A stretch of DNA of 64,000 nt from Kitasatospora aureofaciens (GTDB taxonomy: Bacteria; Actinomycetota; Actinomycetes; Streptomycetales; Streptomycetaceae), in contig NZ_JAHTKP010000003.1 of the NCBI RefSeq assembly GCF_019192735.1, positions 186,001 through 250,000 on the forward strand. The letters run 5' to 3'. Shown in pieces: positions 1 through 10,105 of the stretch (positions are counted from its first letter, which is position 1; each line of letters begins with the position of its first letter). The position numbers were made by a program, and so were the translations under genes. The notes below the pieces were generated by a model, which was given only the letters and a program-made list of their open reading frames with translations, was not told the DNA's origin and ran no database searches.

Positions 1-1
1 G

Positions 2-1678
<1,677 letters not shown>

Positions 1679-1684
1679 CCGCCA

Positions 1685-1725
1685 CGGCGCCCCTGCGGTG
1701 GCTGTGCCCTCCCGCAGGGGCGCCG
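1685..1725 (+). terminator. Rho-independent-type hairpin after glmS
   Basis: Inverted repeat CGGCGCCCCTGCGG / CCCGCAGGGGCGCCG with a loop of about 12 nt, starting 6 nt after the glmS stop. There is no T-run, as is usual in streptomycetes. Confidence 0.75.
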
Positions 1726-1867
1726 TGTCGAGCGCGAAGGAGAAGGGGGCGGGCAGGTCGATCGACTTGCCGAAGTCGACCCGGGTGTGTGTCACCCGAA
1801 AGCGTGCCGCAGGTGTGGCTTCCGCGGGCTAGCGTCGGCGGTAGCCGACTGCTGGAGGAGCTTTCGT

Positions 1868-3343
1868 ATGCGTCACGCGCACCGGGTTGAAGTGGTTCGG
1901 GCCGCCGAGGGCGAGCTGATGGCGCGGCTGCCGGAGGGGACGCTGATGCAGCGGGCCGCTGCCGGGCTCGCGGCGACGTGTGCGCGGCTGCTGACGGGGC
2001 GTCGTGGGCGGGTGTACGGCAGTCGGGTGGTGGTGCTGGCGGGCAGTGGGGACAACGGGGGTGACGCCCTGTACGCCGGGGCCGCGCTGGCGCGGCGCGG
2101 GGCGCGGGTGACGGCGGTGCTGCTCGCGCCCGAGCGGGTGCACGTGGGTGGACTGGCCGCGGTGCGGGCGGCGCGGGGGCGGGTGGTGGTGGAGCAGGAA
2201 GTCGGCCTGGCCGACTTCTCTCGTGCGGACCTGGTGCTGGACGGGATCGTCGGCATCGGCGGCCGGGGCGGGTTGCGGGCCGAGGCCCGGCCGTACGCGG
2301 AGGCTGCGCGGCGCGGGGTCGTCGTGGCCGTGGACCTGCCCAGCGGGGTGGACGCCGACACCGGCGAGGTGCCGGGCGAGGCGCTGCGCGCGGACGTCAC
2401 GGTCTGCTTCGGCACGTACAAGCCGGGCCTGCTGATCGACCCCGGGGCCTCGTACGCGGGAACCGTCCAGCTCGTCGGGATCGGGCTGGAGCTGCCGGTG
2501 CCGGACGTGACGGCCCTGCAGCATGCGGACGTGGCGGCGCTGCTGCCCGTACCGGGCGTCGAGAGCGACAAGTACCGGCGGGGCGTCGTCGGGGTGGCGG
2601 CCGGCTCGGCGACGTACCCGGGTGCGGCGGTGCTGGCCGTCGCCGGGGCGCTGCGGGGCGGCGCGGGGGCCGTCCGGTACGTCGGCGCGGCGGCCGAGGA
2701 GGTGGTGCGGCGCTTCCCGGAGGCGCTGGTCACCGAGGGCGGGCCGCACGGGGCCGGACGGGTGCAGGCCTGGGTGGTCGGCCCGGGCGGCGGCGAGGGC
2801 GCCCGGCAGGCGCTGGCCGAGGCGCTCGCGAGCGACGTCCCGGTGCTGGTGGACGCGGACGGGCTCACCGAGCTGGCCCGCCTCGGCCCGGACGCCCTGG
2901 CCGGGCGGACGGCACCCACCCTGCTCACCCCGCACACCGGCGAGGCCGCCCGCCTGCTCGCGGGCGCGGACGGCACCCCGCCCCCGGCGGCCGGCGACCT
3001 GGCCGCCGCCCGCCTGACCACGGCCCGCCGACTGGCGGCCGCCTACCGGGCGACGGTCCTGCTCAAGGGTTCCACCACGGTGATCGCCGACCCGGGCGGC
3101 GCGGTCCGCGTCAACCCGACCGGCACCTCCTGGCTGGCCACCGCCGGCAGCGGCGACGTGCTGGCCGGCCTCGCCGGCTCGCTGCTCGCCGCGGGCCTCT
3201 CCCCGCTGGACGCCGCCTCGGTCGCCGCCTACCTGCACGGCCTGGCCGGCCGCCACGCAGCGGGCGACCCGGGCGCCCCGGTGACGGCCCTGGGCGTGGC
3301 GGAGGCCCTGCCGGCGGTGTGGCGGGGCGTGAAGGAGAAGTAG
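1868..3343 (+). CDS. nnr: Bifunctional NAD(P)H-hydrate repair enzyme (epimerase/dehydratase)
   Basis: Repairs damaged NADHX/NADPHX. The N-terminal YjeF_N epimerase domain shows the GSGDNGGDALYAG loop, and the C-terminal ribokinase-like ADP-dependent dehydratase domain shows LTPHTGEAARL and AGSGDVLAGLAGSLLA. The 491-aa length fits the fused bacterial form. Start ATG 1868 was chosen because GGAGGAG ends 7 nt upstream; in-frame starts further upstream lack this. It lies between glmS and alr, as in other streptomycetes, but the acpS gene expected in this interval is not present. Confidence 0.93.
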   Translation: MRHAHRVEVVRAAEGELMARLPEGTLMQRAAAGLAATCARLLTGRRGRVYGSRVVVLAGSGDNGGDALYAGAALARRGARVTAVLLAPERVHVGGLAAVRAARGRVVVEQEVGLADFSRADLVLDGIVGIGGRGGLRAEARPYAEAARRGVVVAVDLPSGVDADTGEVPGEALRADVTVCFGTYKPGLLIDPGASYAGTVQLVGIGLELPVPDVTALQHADVAALLPVPGVESDKYRRGVVGVAAGSATYPGAAVLAVAGALRGGAGAVRYVGAAAEEVVRRFPEALVTEGGPHGAGRVQAWVVGPGGGEGARQALAEALASDVPVLVDADGLTELARLGPDALAGRTAPTLLTPHTGEAARLLAGADGTPPPAAGDLAAARLTTARRLAAAYRATVLLKGSTTVIADPGGAVRVNPTGTSWLATAGSGDVLAGLAGSLLAAGLSPLDAASVAAYLHGLAGRHAAGDPGAPVTALGVAEALPAVWRGVKEK

Positions 3344-3542
3344 GCCGGTGGGGCCCGGTTGGCTCGCTATTTCGGGGCCGGTGGGCCGCGAACGGTTGGG
3401 GAGAGGTGAGTCAACTCTCGGAACCGGGGGCGGAGTGGGGGCGTCCGGAAGGGGTGGCGGACGGTTCGGGGCAGGTCAGTGGGATCGCCGCGCCGAAGGG
3501 CCGTTCGGCGAGGACTCCGGGACGTCTGGGAGACTGACCCTG

Positions 3543-4739
3543 ATGACAACTGCGAAGACGGCCGGCTCGGCCACCCTCACCGACGGCGTACGGGCCGAGG
3601 CGACCATCGATCTGGGCGCCCTGCGCGGCAATCTCGCCGCGCTGCGCGAACGTGTCGGCAGTACGGCGGTGATGTTCGCGGTCAAGGCGGACGCCTATGG
3701 CCACGGCGCGGTCGCGTGTGCCCGCGAGGCGGTCGCGAACGGGGTCGGCTGGCTGGGCTGCGCGACGCCCGAGGAGGCGCTGGCGCTGCGCGTCGGCGGC
3801 ATCCGCCCGGACCAGGCCCGCATCCTGTGCTGGCTGTGGACGCCCGGCGGCCCGTGGCGGGAGGCGCTGCTCGCGGACCTGGACATCTCGGTCAGCGGCC
3901 AGTGGGCGCTGGACGAGCTGCTGCCGGTGGTCCGTGAGACCGGCATCCCGGCCCGGGTGCACCTGAAGGCGGACACCGGCCTGGGCCGCAACGGCTGCCA
4001 GCCGCACGACTGGCCGGAGCTGGTCGCCGCCGCCCGCCGCGCCGAGGCCGAGGGCCTGCTCCGGGTGGTCGGCGTCTGGTCGCACTTCGCCGCCGCGGAC
4101 GAGCCCGGGCACCCGTCGATCCAGGCCCAGCTGGAATCCTTCCGCGTCGCACTGGCGCACGCCGAGGCCGCCGGGCTGCGCCCGGAGGTCCGGCACCTCG
4201 CGAACTCGCCGGCCACGCTGCTGCTGCCGGAATCGCACTTCGACATGGTCCGCACCGGCCTGGCCGCGTACGGGCTGTCGCCGGTGCCGGAGGTGGGCTC
4301 GCCGGCCGACTTCGGGCTGCGCCCGGTGATGGCGCTGTCGGCCCGGCTGGCGCTGGTGAAGCAGGTGCCGGGCGGGCACGGGGTCAGTTACGGCCACCAC
4401 TACGTCACCCCCGGGCCGACCACGCTGGGGCTCGTCCCGGTCGGCTACGGCGACGGCGTTCCGCGGCACGCGAGCGGCGCCGGCCCGGTGCAGATCGGCG
4501 GCAAGTGGCGCACGGTGGCCGGCCGGGTGGCGATGGACCAGTTCGTCGTGGATCTGGGCGGGGACACCCCGGCGATCGGCGACGAGGTGCTGCTGTTCGG
4601 CAACGGCGAGCGCGGCGAGCCGACCGCGGAGGACTGGGGCCGGGCCTGCGGCACCATCGCGTACGAGATCGTGACCCGGATCGGCGCCCGGGTCCCGCGC
4701 CGCTACGTGGGCGGTACGGAACCGGGTACGGCCGCATGA
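3543..4739 (+). CDS. alr: Alanine racemase
   Basis: PLP-dependent racemase that supplies D-alanine for peptidoglycan. The N-terminal TIM barrel carries the PLP-lysine motif [12 protein letters not shown]; further along are [13 protein letters not shown] and the C-terminal [11 protein letters not shown] with SYGHHY before it, near the second catalytic tyrosine. The 398-aa length is typical. ATG 3543 starts MTTAKTAG just before the conserved region; no strong Shine-Dalgarno sequence is visible, so the start is probable, not proven. The stop overlaps an ATG (ATGA) that begins the mini-ORF relay described separately. Confidence 0.94.
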   Translation: MTTAKTAGSATLTDGVRAEATIDLGALRGNLAALRERVGSTAVMFAVKADAYGHGAVACAREAVANGVGWLGCATPEEALALRVGGIRPDQARILCWLWTPGGPWREALLADLDISVSGQWALDELLPVVRETGIPARVHLKADTGLGRNGCQPHDWPELVAAARRAEAEGLLRVVGVWSHFAAADEPGHPSIQAQLESFRVALAHAEAAGLRPEVRHLANSPATLLLPESHFDMVRTGLAAYGLSPVPEVGSPADFGLRPVMALSARLALVKQVPGGHGVSYGHHYVTPGPTTLGLVPVGYGDGVPRHASGAGPVQIGGKWRTVAGRVAMDQFVVDLGGDTPAIGDEVLLFGNGERGEPTAEDWGRACGTIAYEIVTRIGARVPRRYVGGTEPGTAA

Positions 4740-4765
4740 GCGGGCGGAGCGAGGCGGGCGCATGA
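4736..4765 (+). CDS. Mini-ORF 1 (9 aa), ATGA-coupled to alr
   Basis: ATG 4736 overlaps the alr stop, encodes MSGRSEAGA and stops at TGA 4763-4765, which overlaps the next ATG. Its 3' half is an exact copy (4744-4766) of the repeat at 4821-4843. It is far too short for a conventional protein; coupling of translation is the likelier role, if it has one. Confidence 0.3.
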   Translation: MSGRSEAGA

Positions 4766-4843
4766 GGGAGCGTAGCGAGCTCATCATCGAGAGGCGCGTG
4801 TGGGCGAATGCCCCTGCCGAGCGGAGCGAGGCGGGCGCATGAG
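4744..4843 (+). repeat. 23-nt exact direct repeat pair encoding RSEAGA at gene junctions
   Basis: Copies at 4744-4766 and 4821-4843 are identical over 23 nt, starting gcggagcgaggcg and ending catgag. Each ends in an ATGAG stop/start overlap. The pair looks like a small intergenic mobile or recurrent repeat that keeps frames coupled. Confidence 0.8.
4762..4842 (+). CDS. Mini-ORF 2 (26 aa), ATGA-coupled to the hydrolase gene
   Basis: Begins in the ATGA at the end of mini-ORF 1, encodes a 26-residue arginine- and glutamate-rich peptide ending RSEAGA, and stops in the ATGA that starts the hydrolase gene at 4839. Each unit of the relay therefore ends one frame and opens the next. No function is known to me for the peptide. 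Confidence 0.3.
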   Translation: MRERSELIIERRVWANAPAERSEAGA

Positions 4844-6023
4844 TGAGGCGGCCGACGGCCCGGTCGAGGCGGTCGCGAAGGCGGCGTCCGGGGTGAGCCG
4901 GGCGGGCGTGATCGGGATCTCGGTCGGCGTGCTGGCCGCCGGTGCGGCGGCCGGGGTGGCGATCGACCGACTGACGGTCGGCCGGGCGACCCGCCGCCGG
5001 GCCCGGGCCGAGCTGGACGCCGGTGCCCCGTACGGTTCGCTGCGCGGGCGCCCGCTGACGGTGGCCGCGCCGGACGGCTCCGAGCTGTACGTCGAGCTGG
5101 ACGGCACCGGCTGGGCCGAGCCTGACGGGGATGGAGCCGGGCCCGAGCCGCTGACCGTCGTGTTCTGCCACGGCTACTGCCTCAACCAGGACAGCTGGCA
5201 CTTCCAGCGGGCCGCGCTGCGCGAGGGCCTGCGGCTGGTCTTCTGGGACCAGCGCAGCCACGGCCGCTCGGAGCGCTCCCGCTCGTACGTCGCCGGCGAG
5301 CCCGCCAGCATCGACCAGCTGGGCGGGGACCTCAGGGCGGTGATCGACGCCGTCGCCCCGACCGGGCCGCTGGTGCTGGTCGGCCATTCGATGGGCGGCA
5401 TGACGGTGATGGCGCTGGCGGACCAGCACCCGGAGCTGTTCCGGGAGCGGGTGGCCGGGGTGGCGCTGGTCGGCACGCTGGCCGGGAACTGGGACCAGGT
5501 CAGCCTGGGCCTGCCGTCGGCGGGCGCCAAGCTGTTCAAGAAGGTCGCGCCCGGGGTGATGAAGCTGCTGGGCCGTCAGGTCGAGCTGGTGGAGGCGACC
5601 AGGCGGTTCGGCTCGGACGTCACGGCCGTCTTCTACCGGAAGTTCTCCTTCGGCGGGAAGGACGTCGACCCGGGCGTGGTGCGGTTCGCCGAGCAGCTGC
5701 TGGACGCGACCCCGATCGACGTGGTCGCCGAGTTCTACCCGGTGTTCGGCGCGCACGAGAAGACCGCCGCACTGGCGGCCCTGCGCGGCCTTCCGGCGCT
5801 GGTGCTGGCCGGCACCAAGGACCTGCTGACCCCGGCCGCGCACAGCGAGGCGATGGCCGAGCAGCTGCCCGGGGCGGAGCTGGTCCTGGTCGAGGGCGCC
5901 GGCCACCTGGTGATGCTGGAGCGCCCGGAACTGGTCGACCGTCACCTCGTCGACCTGCTGCGCCGGGCCGCCGCCTTCCGCGGCGCCTCGCCGCTGCCTT
6001 CGGCGGTCCTCGACGAGGCCTGA
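4839..6023 (+). CDS. Membrane-anchored alpha/beta hydrolase
   Basis: 394 aa. An N-terminal hydrophobic segment (SRAGVIGISVGVLAAGAAAG, about residues 20-42) probably anchors the protein to the membrane. An alpha/beta hydrolase fold follows: oxyanion region CHGYCLNQDSW, nucleophile elbow GHSMGG (Ser184), acid-loop region LAGTKDLLTP and catalytic His in GAGHLVMLE. The substrate is unknown. ATG 4839 was preferred over GTG 4800 because it lies in an ATGA overlap with the upstream mini-ORF and fits family N-termini. The gene sits between alr and tsaE, the usual streptomycete position. Confidence 0.88.
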   Translation: MSEAADGPVEAVAKAASGVSRAGVIGISVGVLAAGAAAGVAIDRLTVGRATRRRARAELDAGAPYGSLRGRPLTVAAPDGSELYVELDGTGWAEPDGDGAGPEPLTVVFCHGYCLNQDSWHFQRAALREGLRLVFWDQRSHGRSERSRSYVAGEPASIDQLGGDLRAVIDAVAPTGPLVLVGHSMGGMTVMALADQHPELFRERVAGVALVGTLAGNWDQVSLGLPSAGAKLFKKVAPGVMKLLGRQVELVEATRRFGSDVTAVFYRKFSFGGKDVDPGVVRFAEQLLDATPIDVVAEFYPVFGAHEKTAALAALRGLPALVLAGTKDLLTPAAHSEAMAEQLPGAELVLVEGAGHLVMLERPELVDRHLVDLLRRAAAFRGASPLPSAVLDEA

Positions 6024-6039
6024 GGCCCGCCCGACCGCC

Positions 6040-6078
6040 GGTGGCCCGGCCCCCTCGCGCAGAGGGGGCCGGGCCACC
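6040..6078. terminator. Strong hairpin terminator after the hydrolase gene
   Basis: Perfect 17-bp inverted repeat GGTGGCCCGGCCCCCTC / GAGGGGGCCGGGCCACC around a 5-nt loop. It could act in both directions. Confidence 0.85.
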
Positions 6079-6097
6079 GTTCGTCCGGAGGGGCGGA

Positions 6098-6190
6098 TCA
6101 GGCGCTCGCGCCGCCCTTGCGGCGGCGCAGGAACACGAGGGTGCCGGCGCCGGCGGCGAGCACGACGCCACCGGTCAGGGCGATCACGGT
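6098..6190 (-). pseudogene. Possible remnant of a sortase-type cell-wall sorting signal
   Basis: The minus-strand frame ending at 6098 reads an ALTGG motif, a hydrophobic stretch (VVLAAGAGTLVFL), then RRRKGGASA and a stop. This is the layout of an LAXTG-type sorting signal: motif, membrane segment, positive tail. No convincing start or ribosome site is seen, and the only upstream ATG (6316) would overlap the tsaE start and read an unnatural N-terminus. It may be a gene-end fragment; chance is possible. Confidence 0.3.
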
Positions 6191-6314
6191 GGTGAAAGCC
6201 GTCCGTATCCGGACAGAGCGGAGCCCGGAGCACGCGCGGGCGGGGATGTGGCACGGTAGCGGGGGCGGCCGGCGGTCGGCGCGCCCGGTACGGACCGAAG
6301 GGCAAGACACGCGC

Positions 6315-6809
6315 ATGGGCTCGCACGCCACTCTCACCGTCCCCACCCCGGAGCGGATGGGCCGGCTCGGCCGCGAGCTGGCCGCGCTGCTGCGGCCCGG
6401 GGACCTGGTGCTTCTCTCCGGCGAGTTGGGGGCGGGGAAGACGACGCTGACCCGGGGCCTCGGGGAGGGGCTGCAGGTGCGCGGCGCGGTGACCTCGCCG
6501 ACCTTCGTGATCGCCCGGGTGCACCCGTCGCTGGTGGGTGGCCCGGCGCTGGTGCACGTGGACGCGTACCGGCTGGGCGGCGACCTGGACGAGATGGAGG
6601 ACCTCGACCTGGACGTCTCGCTGCCGGAGTCGGTGATCGTCGTCGAGTGGGGCGAGGGCAAGGTCGAGCGGCTGTCCGAGGATCGGCTGGAGGTACGGAT
6701 CGAGCGGGCGATCGGGGACACCGCGGGGGAGGACCACGACCCGCGCCGGGTGGTGCTGACCGGCATCGGAGCGCGCTGGGAGGGCGTCGAGCTGGCGAAG
6801 CTCGCGTAG
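6315..6809 (+). CDS. tsaE: tRNA t6A37 biosynthesis ATPase TsaE
   Basis: ATPase subunit that works with TsaB and TsaD to make N6-threonylcarbamoyladenosine at A37 of ANN-decoding tRNAs. Walker A GELGAGKTTLTRGL is at about residues 36-50, followed by TSPTFVI and the family motif HVDAYRLGG; VVEWGEG is the conserved C-terminal motif. The 164-aa length is normal. It lies at the head of the t6A block but is separated from tsaB by two unrelated small genes. Confidence 0.93.
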   Translation: MGSHATLTVPTPERMGRLGRELAALLRPGDLVLLSGELGAGKTTLTRGLGEGLQVRGAVTSPTFVIARVHPSLVGGPALVHVDAYRLGGDLDEMEDLDLDVSLPESVIVVEWGEGKVERLSEDRLEVRIERAIGDTAGEDHDPRRVVLTGIGARWEGVELAKLA

Positions 6810-6880
6810 CGGCTTTGCCGACAGGCTGTCGGGAAGGTGTTGCGGGCGGGGTACCGGGCGTGATGGGATGGGTGTTGCGG

Positions 6881-6899
6881 TTAGGTCTGCCTAACTAGG
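6881..6899. promoter_or_regulatory. Candidate iron box (DmdR/IdeR/DtxR-type operator)
   Basis: TTAGGTCTGCCTAACTAGG matches the actinobacterial iron-box consensus TTAGGTTAGGCTAACCTAA at 12 of 19 positions, with a perfect GTTAGG / CCTAAC dyad. It overlaps the ribosome-binding site of the following small ORF, so repressor binding would block that gene. This is a by-eye match. Confidence 0.5.
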
Positions 6900-6907
6900 G
6901 AGGCGCC

Positions 6908-7102
6908 ATGTCGAGCCCCACCCCCGCCCCGGAGCGCGCCGTGCGCGGCACCGGAGCCGGAGAGTCCGCCCGCTGCGCTCCGGGTGAGCCGATGCGGGCC
7001 CTGCTGGCCGCGTGTGCCGCCGCCGAGGCGGTGTCCACCCCGCCCGAACCGGAGCCCCGGCCGGCCGACGACGCGGAGACCGGCACGCCCCGCGCCGCGT
7101 GA
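6908..7102 (+). CDS. Small protein of unknown function (64 aa), putatively iron-regulated
   Basis: ATG 6908 follows AGGGAGG at a good distance. The protein has a proline- and alanine-rich start, a central predicted helix MRALLAACAAAEAVSTPP, and an acidic proline-rich tail. It has no signal peptide, clear membrane segment or metal motif beyond two cysteines. I do not recognise a family. The iron box directly upstream suggests repression by a DtxR-family regulator when iron is plentiful. It is convergent with the next gene and only 9 nt away from it. Confidence 0.6.
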   Translation: MSSPTPAPERAVRGTGAGESARCAPGEPMRALLAACAAAEAVSTPPEPEPRPADDAETGTPRAA

Positions 7103-7111
7103 CGCGCCCGC

Positions 7112-7687
7112 TCAGGCGACCACGATCACCCTGGTGCCGTTCGGCGCGAAGTCCCAGAGCAGCTGCCCGTCCTGGCGGGAGCTGCGGATGCCGCCGGTCT
7201 TGGCCTTCGGGTCGGTGGTCGGGGTCGCGCCGTCCAGAGCCGCGCTGAAGCCGAACACCACGCCGTTCTGCTGCGCGAAGCGCACCACGTGCTCGATCTG
7301 CCGGCCGTCCGTCCCCGTGGTGCTCGGCGTCCGGCTGTACACGGGGTAGCTGCCCGGGGTCGGCTCCACCGAGCCCGGCGTGACCGGGTAGGCGGCCACC
7401 ACCTGCGGGTTCTTCTTCGGGTCGACCAGCCAGACGTAGTGGCTGCCGACGGAGTAGACGACCCGCGTGCCGCTGCCCGAGGTGGTGGGCAGCGCCGGGA
7501 CGGTCGGGGTCGCGGACGCGCTCGGCGCCGCGGAGGCGGCCGGCCCGCTCGACGTCGCCGAGGGGGTCGGACGGGCTCCGCCCGCGCGGTCCTGCGCGCC
7601 GTTCGCCTGGAAGGCCAGCAGGCTCACCACCGCCAGGGCCCCCAGGGTCAGCCCCGTGACCACCACTCCAGGACCCATCTTCGACAC
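7112..7687 (-). CDS. Membrane-anchored L,D-transpeptidase-like protein lacking the catalytic motif
   Basis: 191 aa. A short cytoplasmic start is followed by one membrane segment (about residues 6-26), an Ala/Ser/Pro-rich linker and a C-terminal domain. The C-terminal layout (GSYPVYSRT, RFAQQNGVVFGF, then LLWDFAPNGTRVIVVA at the end) resembles YkuD-type L,D-transpeptidases. The expected SHGC catalytic stretch is replaced by TGGIRSSRQDGQ, and no cysteine is present there, so it is probably not an active transpeptidase. GTG 7687 was chosen because GGAG lies 7 nt upstream; ATG 7678 is too far from it. Confidence 0.7.
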   Translation of the reverse strand: MSKMGPGVVVTGLTLGALAVVSLLAFQANGAQDRAGGARPTPSATSSGPAASAAPSASATPTVPALPTTSGSGTRVVYSVGSHYVWLVDPKKNPQVVAAYPVTPGSVEPTPGSYPVYSRTPSTTGTDGRQIEHVVRFAQQNGVVFGFSAALDGATPTTDPKAKTGGIRSSRQDGQLLWDFAPNGTRVIVVA

Positions 7688-7843
7688 GTGCCCGCTCCCG
7701 CCGCCGTCCACAACCGTACGGCCCTTATCGTGCCAGGTCCGCCCGGCCGGTCCGCAGCGCGTCGGACGTGTGTTCCGGACCAGGACGTCTTCTCGATCGG
7801 CTCGATCGGCCGGTCGGCCCAACGTCGGTCTAACCTTGACCCC

Positions 7844-8518
7844 GTGCTGCTGCTCGCGTTCGACACCGCTACCCCCGCCGTCACCGCCGCCGTCCACGAC
7901 GGCACGGCCGTCCTCGCCGAGACCGACCAGGTCGACGCCCGGCGCCACGGCGAACTGCTCCTGCCCGCCATCGACCGGGTGCTGCGGACGGCCGGGGTCG
8001 ACAAGCACCAGCTCACCGGCATCGCGGTCGGCGTTGGCCCGGGCCCGTACACCGGCCTGCGGGTCGGCCTGGTGACCGCCGCCGCGCTCGGGCACGCGCT
8101 CGGCCTGCCGGTGCACGGCGTCTGCACCCTGGACGCGATCGCCTTCCAGGCCCGCGCCGAGGGCCTGGCCGGGCAGCCGTTCACGGTCGCCACCGACGCG
8201 CGCCGCAAGGAGGTCTACTGGGCCTCGTACGACGCCGAGGGCCGCCGCACCGAGGGCCCCGCCGTGGACCGCCCGGCCGAGCTGACGCCGCAGCCCCGCG
8301 CGGTCGGCGCCGGCGCGCTGCTCTACCCCGACGCCTTCCCGGGCGCGCACGGCCCCGAGCACGTCTCGGCCGGCGCCCTGGCCGGCTTCGCCGCCGCCGA
8401 GCTGGCCGCCGGCCGCGAGCTGCTGCGGAACGTGCCGCTCTACCTGCGCCGCCCCGACGCCCAGGTTCCCGCCGCCTATAAGACCGTTCTAGGCGGCAAG
8501 GCGGTGCTCCCGGCGTGA
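7844..8518 (+). CDS. tsaB: tRNA t6A37 biosynthesis protein TsaB
   Basis: Inactive ASKHA-fold partner of TsaD in the t6A complex. The start LLLAFDTATPAVTAAVHDG and GVGPGPYTGLRVG are diagnostic of TsaB/YeaZ. 224 aa from GTG 7844, the start nearest the conserved N-terminus. Its stop overlaps the rimI GTG by 4 nt, so the two are translationally coupled. Confidence 0.94.
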   Translation: MLLLAFDTATPAVTAAVHDGTAVLAETDQVDARRHGELLLPAIDRVLRTAGVDKHQLTGIAVGVGPGPYTGLRVGLVTAAALGHALGLPVHGVCTLDAIAFQARAEGLAGQPFTVATDARRKEVYWASYDAEGRRTEGPAVDRPAELTPQPRAVGAGALLYPDAFPGAHGPEHVSAGALAGFAAAELAAGRELLRNVPLYLRRPDAQVPAAYKTVLGGKAVLPA

Positions 8519-9021
8519 ACCACGGCACCACCCTGCGCCCGATGCGCTGGTGGGACATCGCGCCGGTGATGGAACTGGAGCTGCGGCTCTTTCCCGAGGA
8601 CGCCTGGTCCACCGGGATGTACTGGTCCGAGCTGGCCGAGACCCACCCCGGCGGCACCCGCCACTACAGCGTCGCCACCACCGCGGACGGCACGATCGTC
8701 GGCTACGCCGGACTGATGTCGATCGCCGGCGAGGGCGACGTCCAGACCATCGCCGTCGACGAGCGCCACCAGGGCGCCGGCCTCGGCGCGGCGCTGCTCA
8801 CCGACCTGATCCGGGAGGCCGCCCGGCGCGGCTGCGCCGAACTGCTGCTGGAGGTCCGGGTGGACAACCCGCGCGCCCAGCGGCTGTACGAGCGCTTCGG
8901 CTTCGAGCCGGTGGGCATCCGGCGCGGCTACTACCAGCCCGCCAACGTCGACGCGCTGGTGATGCGCCTCGACCACCCGAGCACTGACCCGAAGGACCTT
9001 AAGGACACCCGCCATGGCTGA
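8515..9021 (+). CDS. rimI: Ribosomal protein S18-alanine N-acetyltransferase (GNAT family)
   Basis: 168 aa GNAT acetyltransferase. Acetyl-CoA-binding motif [19 protein letters not shown], then [23 protein letters not shown]. Its location between tsaB and tsaD is the classic context for RimI, which acetylates ribosomal protein S18; another substrate cannot be excluded. It overlaps tsaB by 4 nt and tsaD by 8 nt. Confidence 0.9.
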   Translation: MNHGTTLRPMRWWDIAPVMELELRLFPEDAWSTGMYWSELAETHPGGTRHYSVATTADGTIVGYAGLMSIAGEGDVQTIAVDERHQGAGLGAALLTDLIREAARRGCAELLLEVRVDNPRAQRLYERFGFEPVGIRRGYYQPANVDALVMRLDHPSTDPKDLKDTRHG

Positions 9022-10105
9022 CGAACCGCTCGTCCTCGGCATCGAGACCTCCTGCGACGAGACCGGCGTCGGCATCGTGCGCGGCACCACGCTGCTGGCC
9101 GACGCGGTCGCCTCCAGCGTCAACGACCACGCCCGCTTCGGCGGCGTCGTCCCGGAGATCGCCAGCCGCGCCCACCTGGAGGCGATGGTCCCGACCATCC
9201 AGCGGGCCCTGGACACCGCCGGGGTCAAGGCGAGCGACCTGGACGGCATCGCGGTCACCGCCGGCCCCGGCCTGGCCGGCGCGCTGCTGGTCGGCGTCAG
9301 CGCCGCGAAGGCGTACGCCTGGGCGCTCGACAAGCCGCTGTACGGGGTCAACCACCTCGCCTCGCACATCTGCGTCGACCAGCTGGAGCACGGCCGGCTG
9401 CCGTCGCCCATGATGGCGCTGCTGGTCTCCGGCGGGCACTCCTCGCTGCTGCTCAGCGAGGACATCACCAGCGACGTCCGCCCGCTCGGCGCCACCATCG
9501 ACGACGCGGCCGGCGAGGCCTTCGACAAGGTCGCCCGGGTGCTCGGCCTGGGCTTCCCGGGCGGCCCGGTGGTCGACCGGACGGCCCGCGAGGGCGACCG
9601 CAAGGCGATCGCCTTCCCGCGCGGCCTGAGCGGCAGGAACGACCCGGCGTACGACTTCTCCTTCTCCGGCCTGAAGACCGCCGTCGCCCGCTGGGTGGAG
9701 GCCAAGCGCCGGGCCGGCGAGGAGGTGCCGATCGCCGACGTGGCGGCGTCCTTCCAGGAGGCGGTCACCGACGTGCTCACCCGCAAGGCCGTCAAGGCGT
9801 GCCGGGACAACGGCGTCGACCACCTGATGATCGGCGGCGGGGTCGCGGCCAACTCGCGGCTGCGCGAGATGGCCCAGCAGCGCTGCGAGCGGGCCGGCAT
9901 CCGGCTGCGGGTGCCCCGGCCGGGCCTGTGCACCGACAACGGCGCGATGGTGGCCGCGCTGGGCGCCGAGATGGTGTGGCGGGGCCGCACGCCGTCCGCC
10001 TTCGACCTGTCCGCCGACTCCTCGCTGCCCGTCACCGACGTGCACGTGCCTCACACGGATTTCCACGGCCAGGCGTACGACGCGCTCGGCGGCGGTGCCG
10101 CATGA
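9014..10105 (+). CDS. tsaD: tRNA t6A37 threonylcarbamoyltransferase TsaD
   Basis: Catalytic subunit that transfers the threonylcarbamoyl group to tRNA A37. ASKHA fold with [10 protein letters not shown], the metal-binding region [15 protein letters not shown], and the C-terminal [11 protein letters not shown] and CTDNGAM motifs. 363 aa, within the family range. It overlaps rimI upstream and the next small gene by ATGA, so tsaB-rimI-tsaD-10102 forms a tightly coupled operon. Confidence 0.96.
   Translation: MADEPLVLGIETSCDETGVGIVRGTTLLADAVASSVNDHARFGGVVPEIASRAHLEAMVPTIQRALDTAGVKASDLDGIAVTAGPGLAGALLVGVSAAKAYAWALDKPLYGVNHLASHICVDQLEHGRLPSPMMALLVSGGHSSLLLSEDITSDVRPLGATIDDAAGEAFDKVARVLGLGFPGGPVVDRTAREGDRKAIAFPRGLSGRNDPAYDFSFSGLKTAVARWVEAKRRAGEEVPIADVAASFQEAVTDVLTRKAVKACRDNGVDHLMIGGGVAANSRLREMAQQRCERAGIRLRVPRPGLCTDNGAMVAALGAEMVWRGRTPSAFDLSADSSLPVTDVHVPHTDFHGQAYDALGGGAA

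Noticed and set aside
4800..4838. GTG 4800 as the hydrolase start
   Set aside because: No ribosome site; ATG 4839 is in an ATGA overlap and gives a typical N-terminus.
3411..6737. 1108-codon open frame on the minus strand opposite alr, the hydrolase gene and tsaE
   Set aside because: GC-skew shadow: Arg/Pro/Gln-rich, no domains, and the plus-strand genes have clear motifs.
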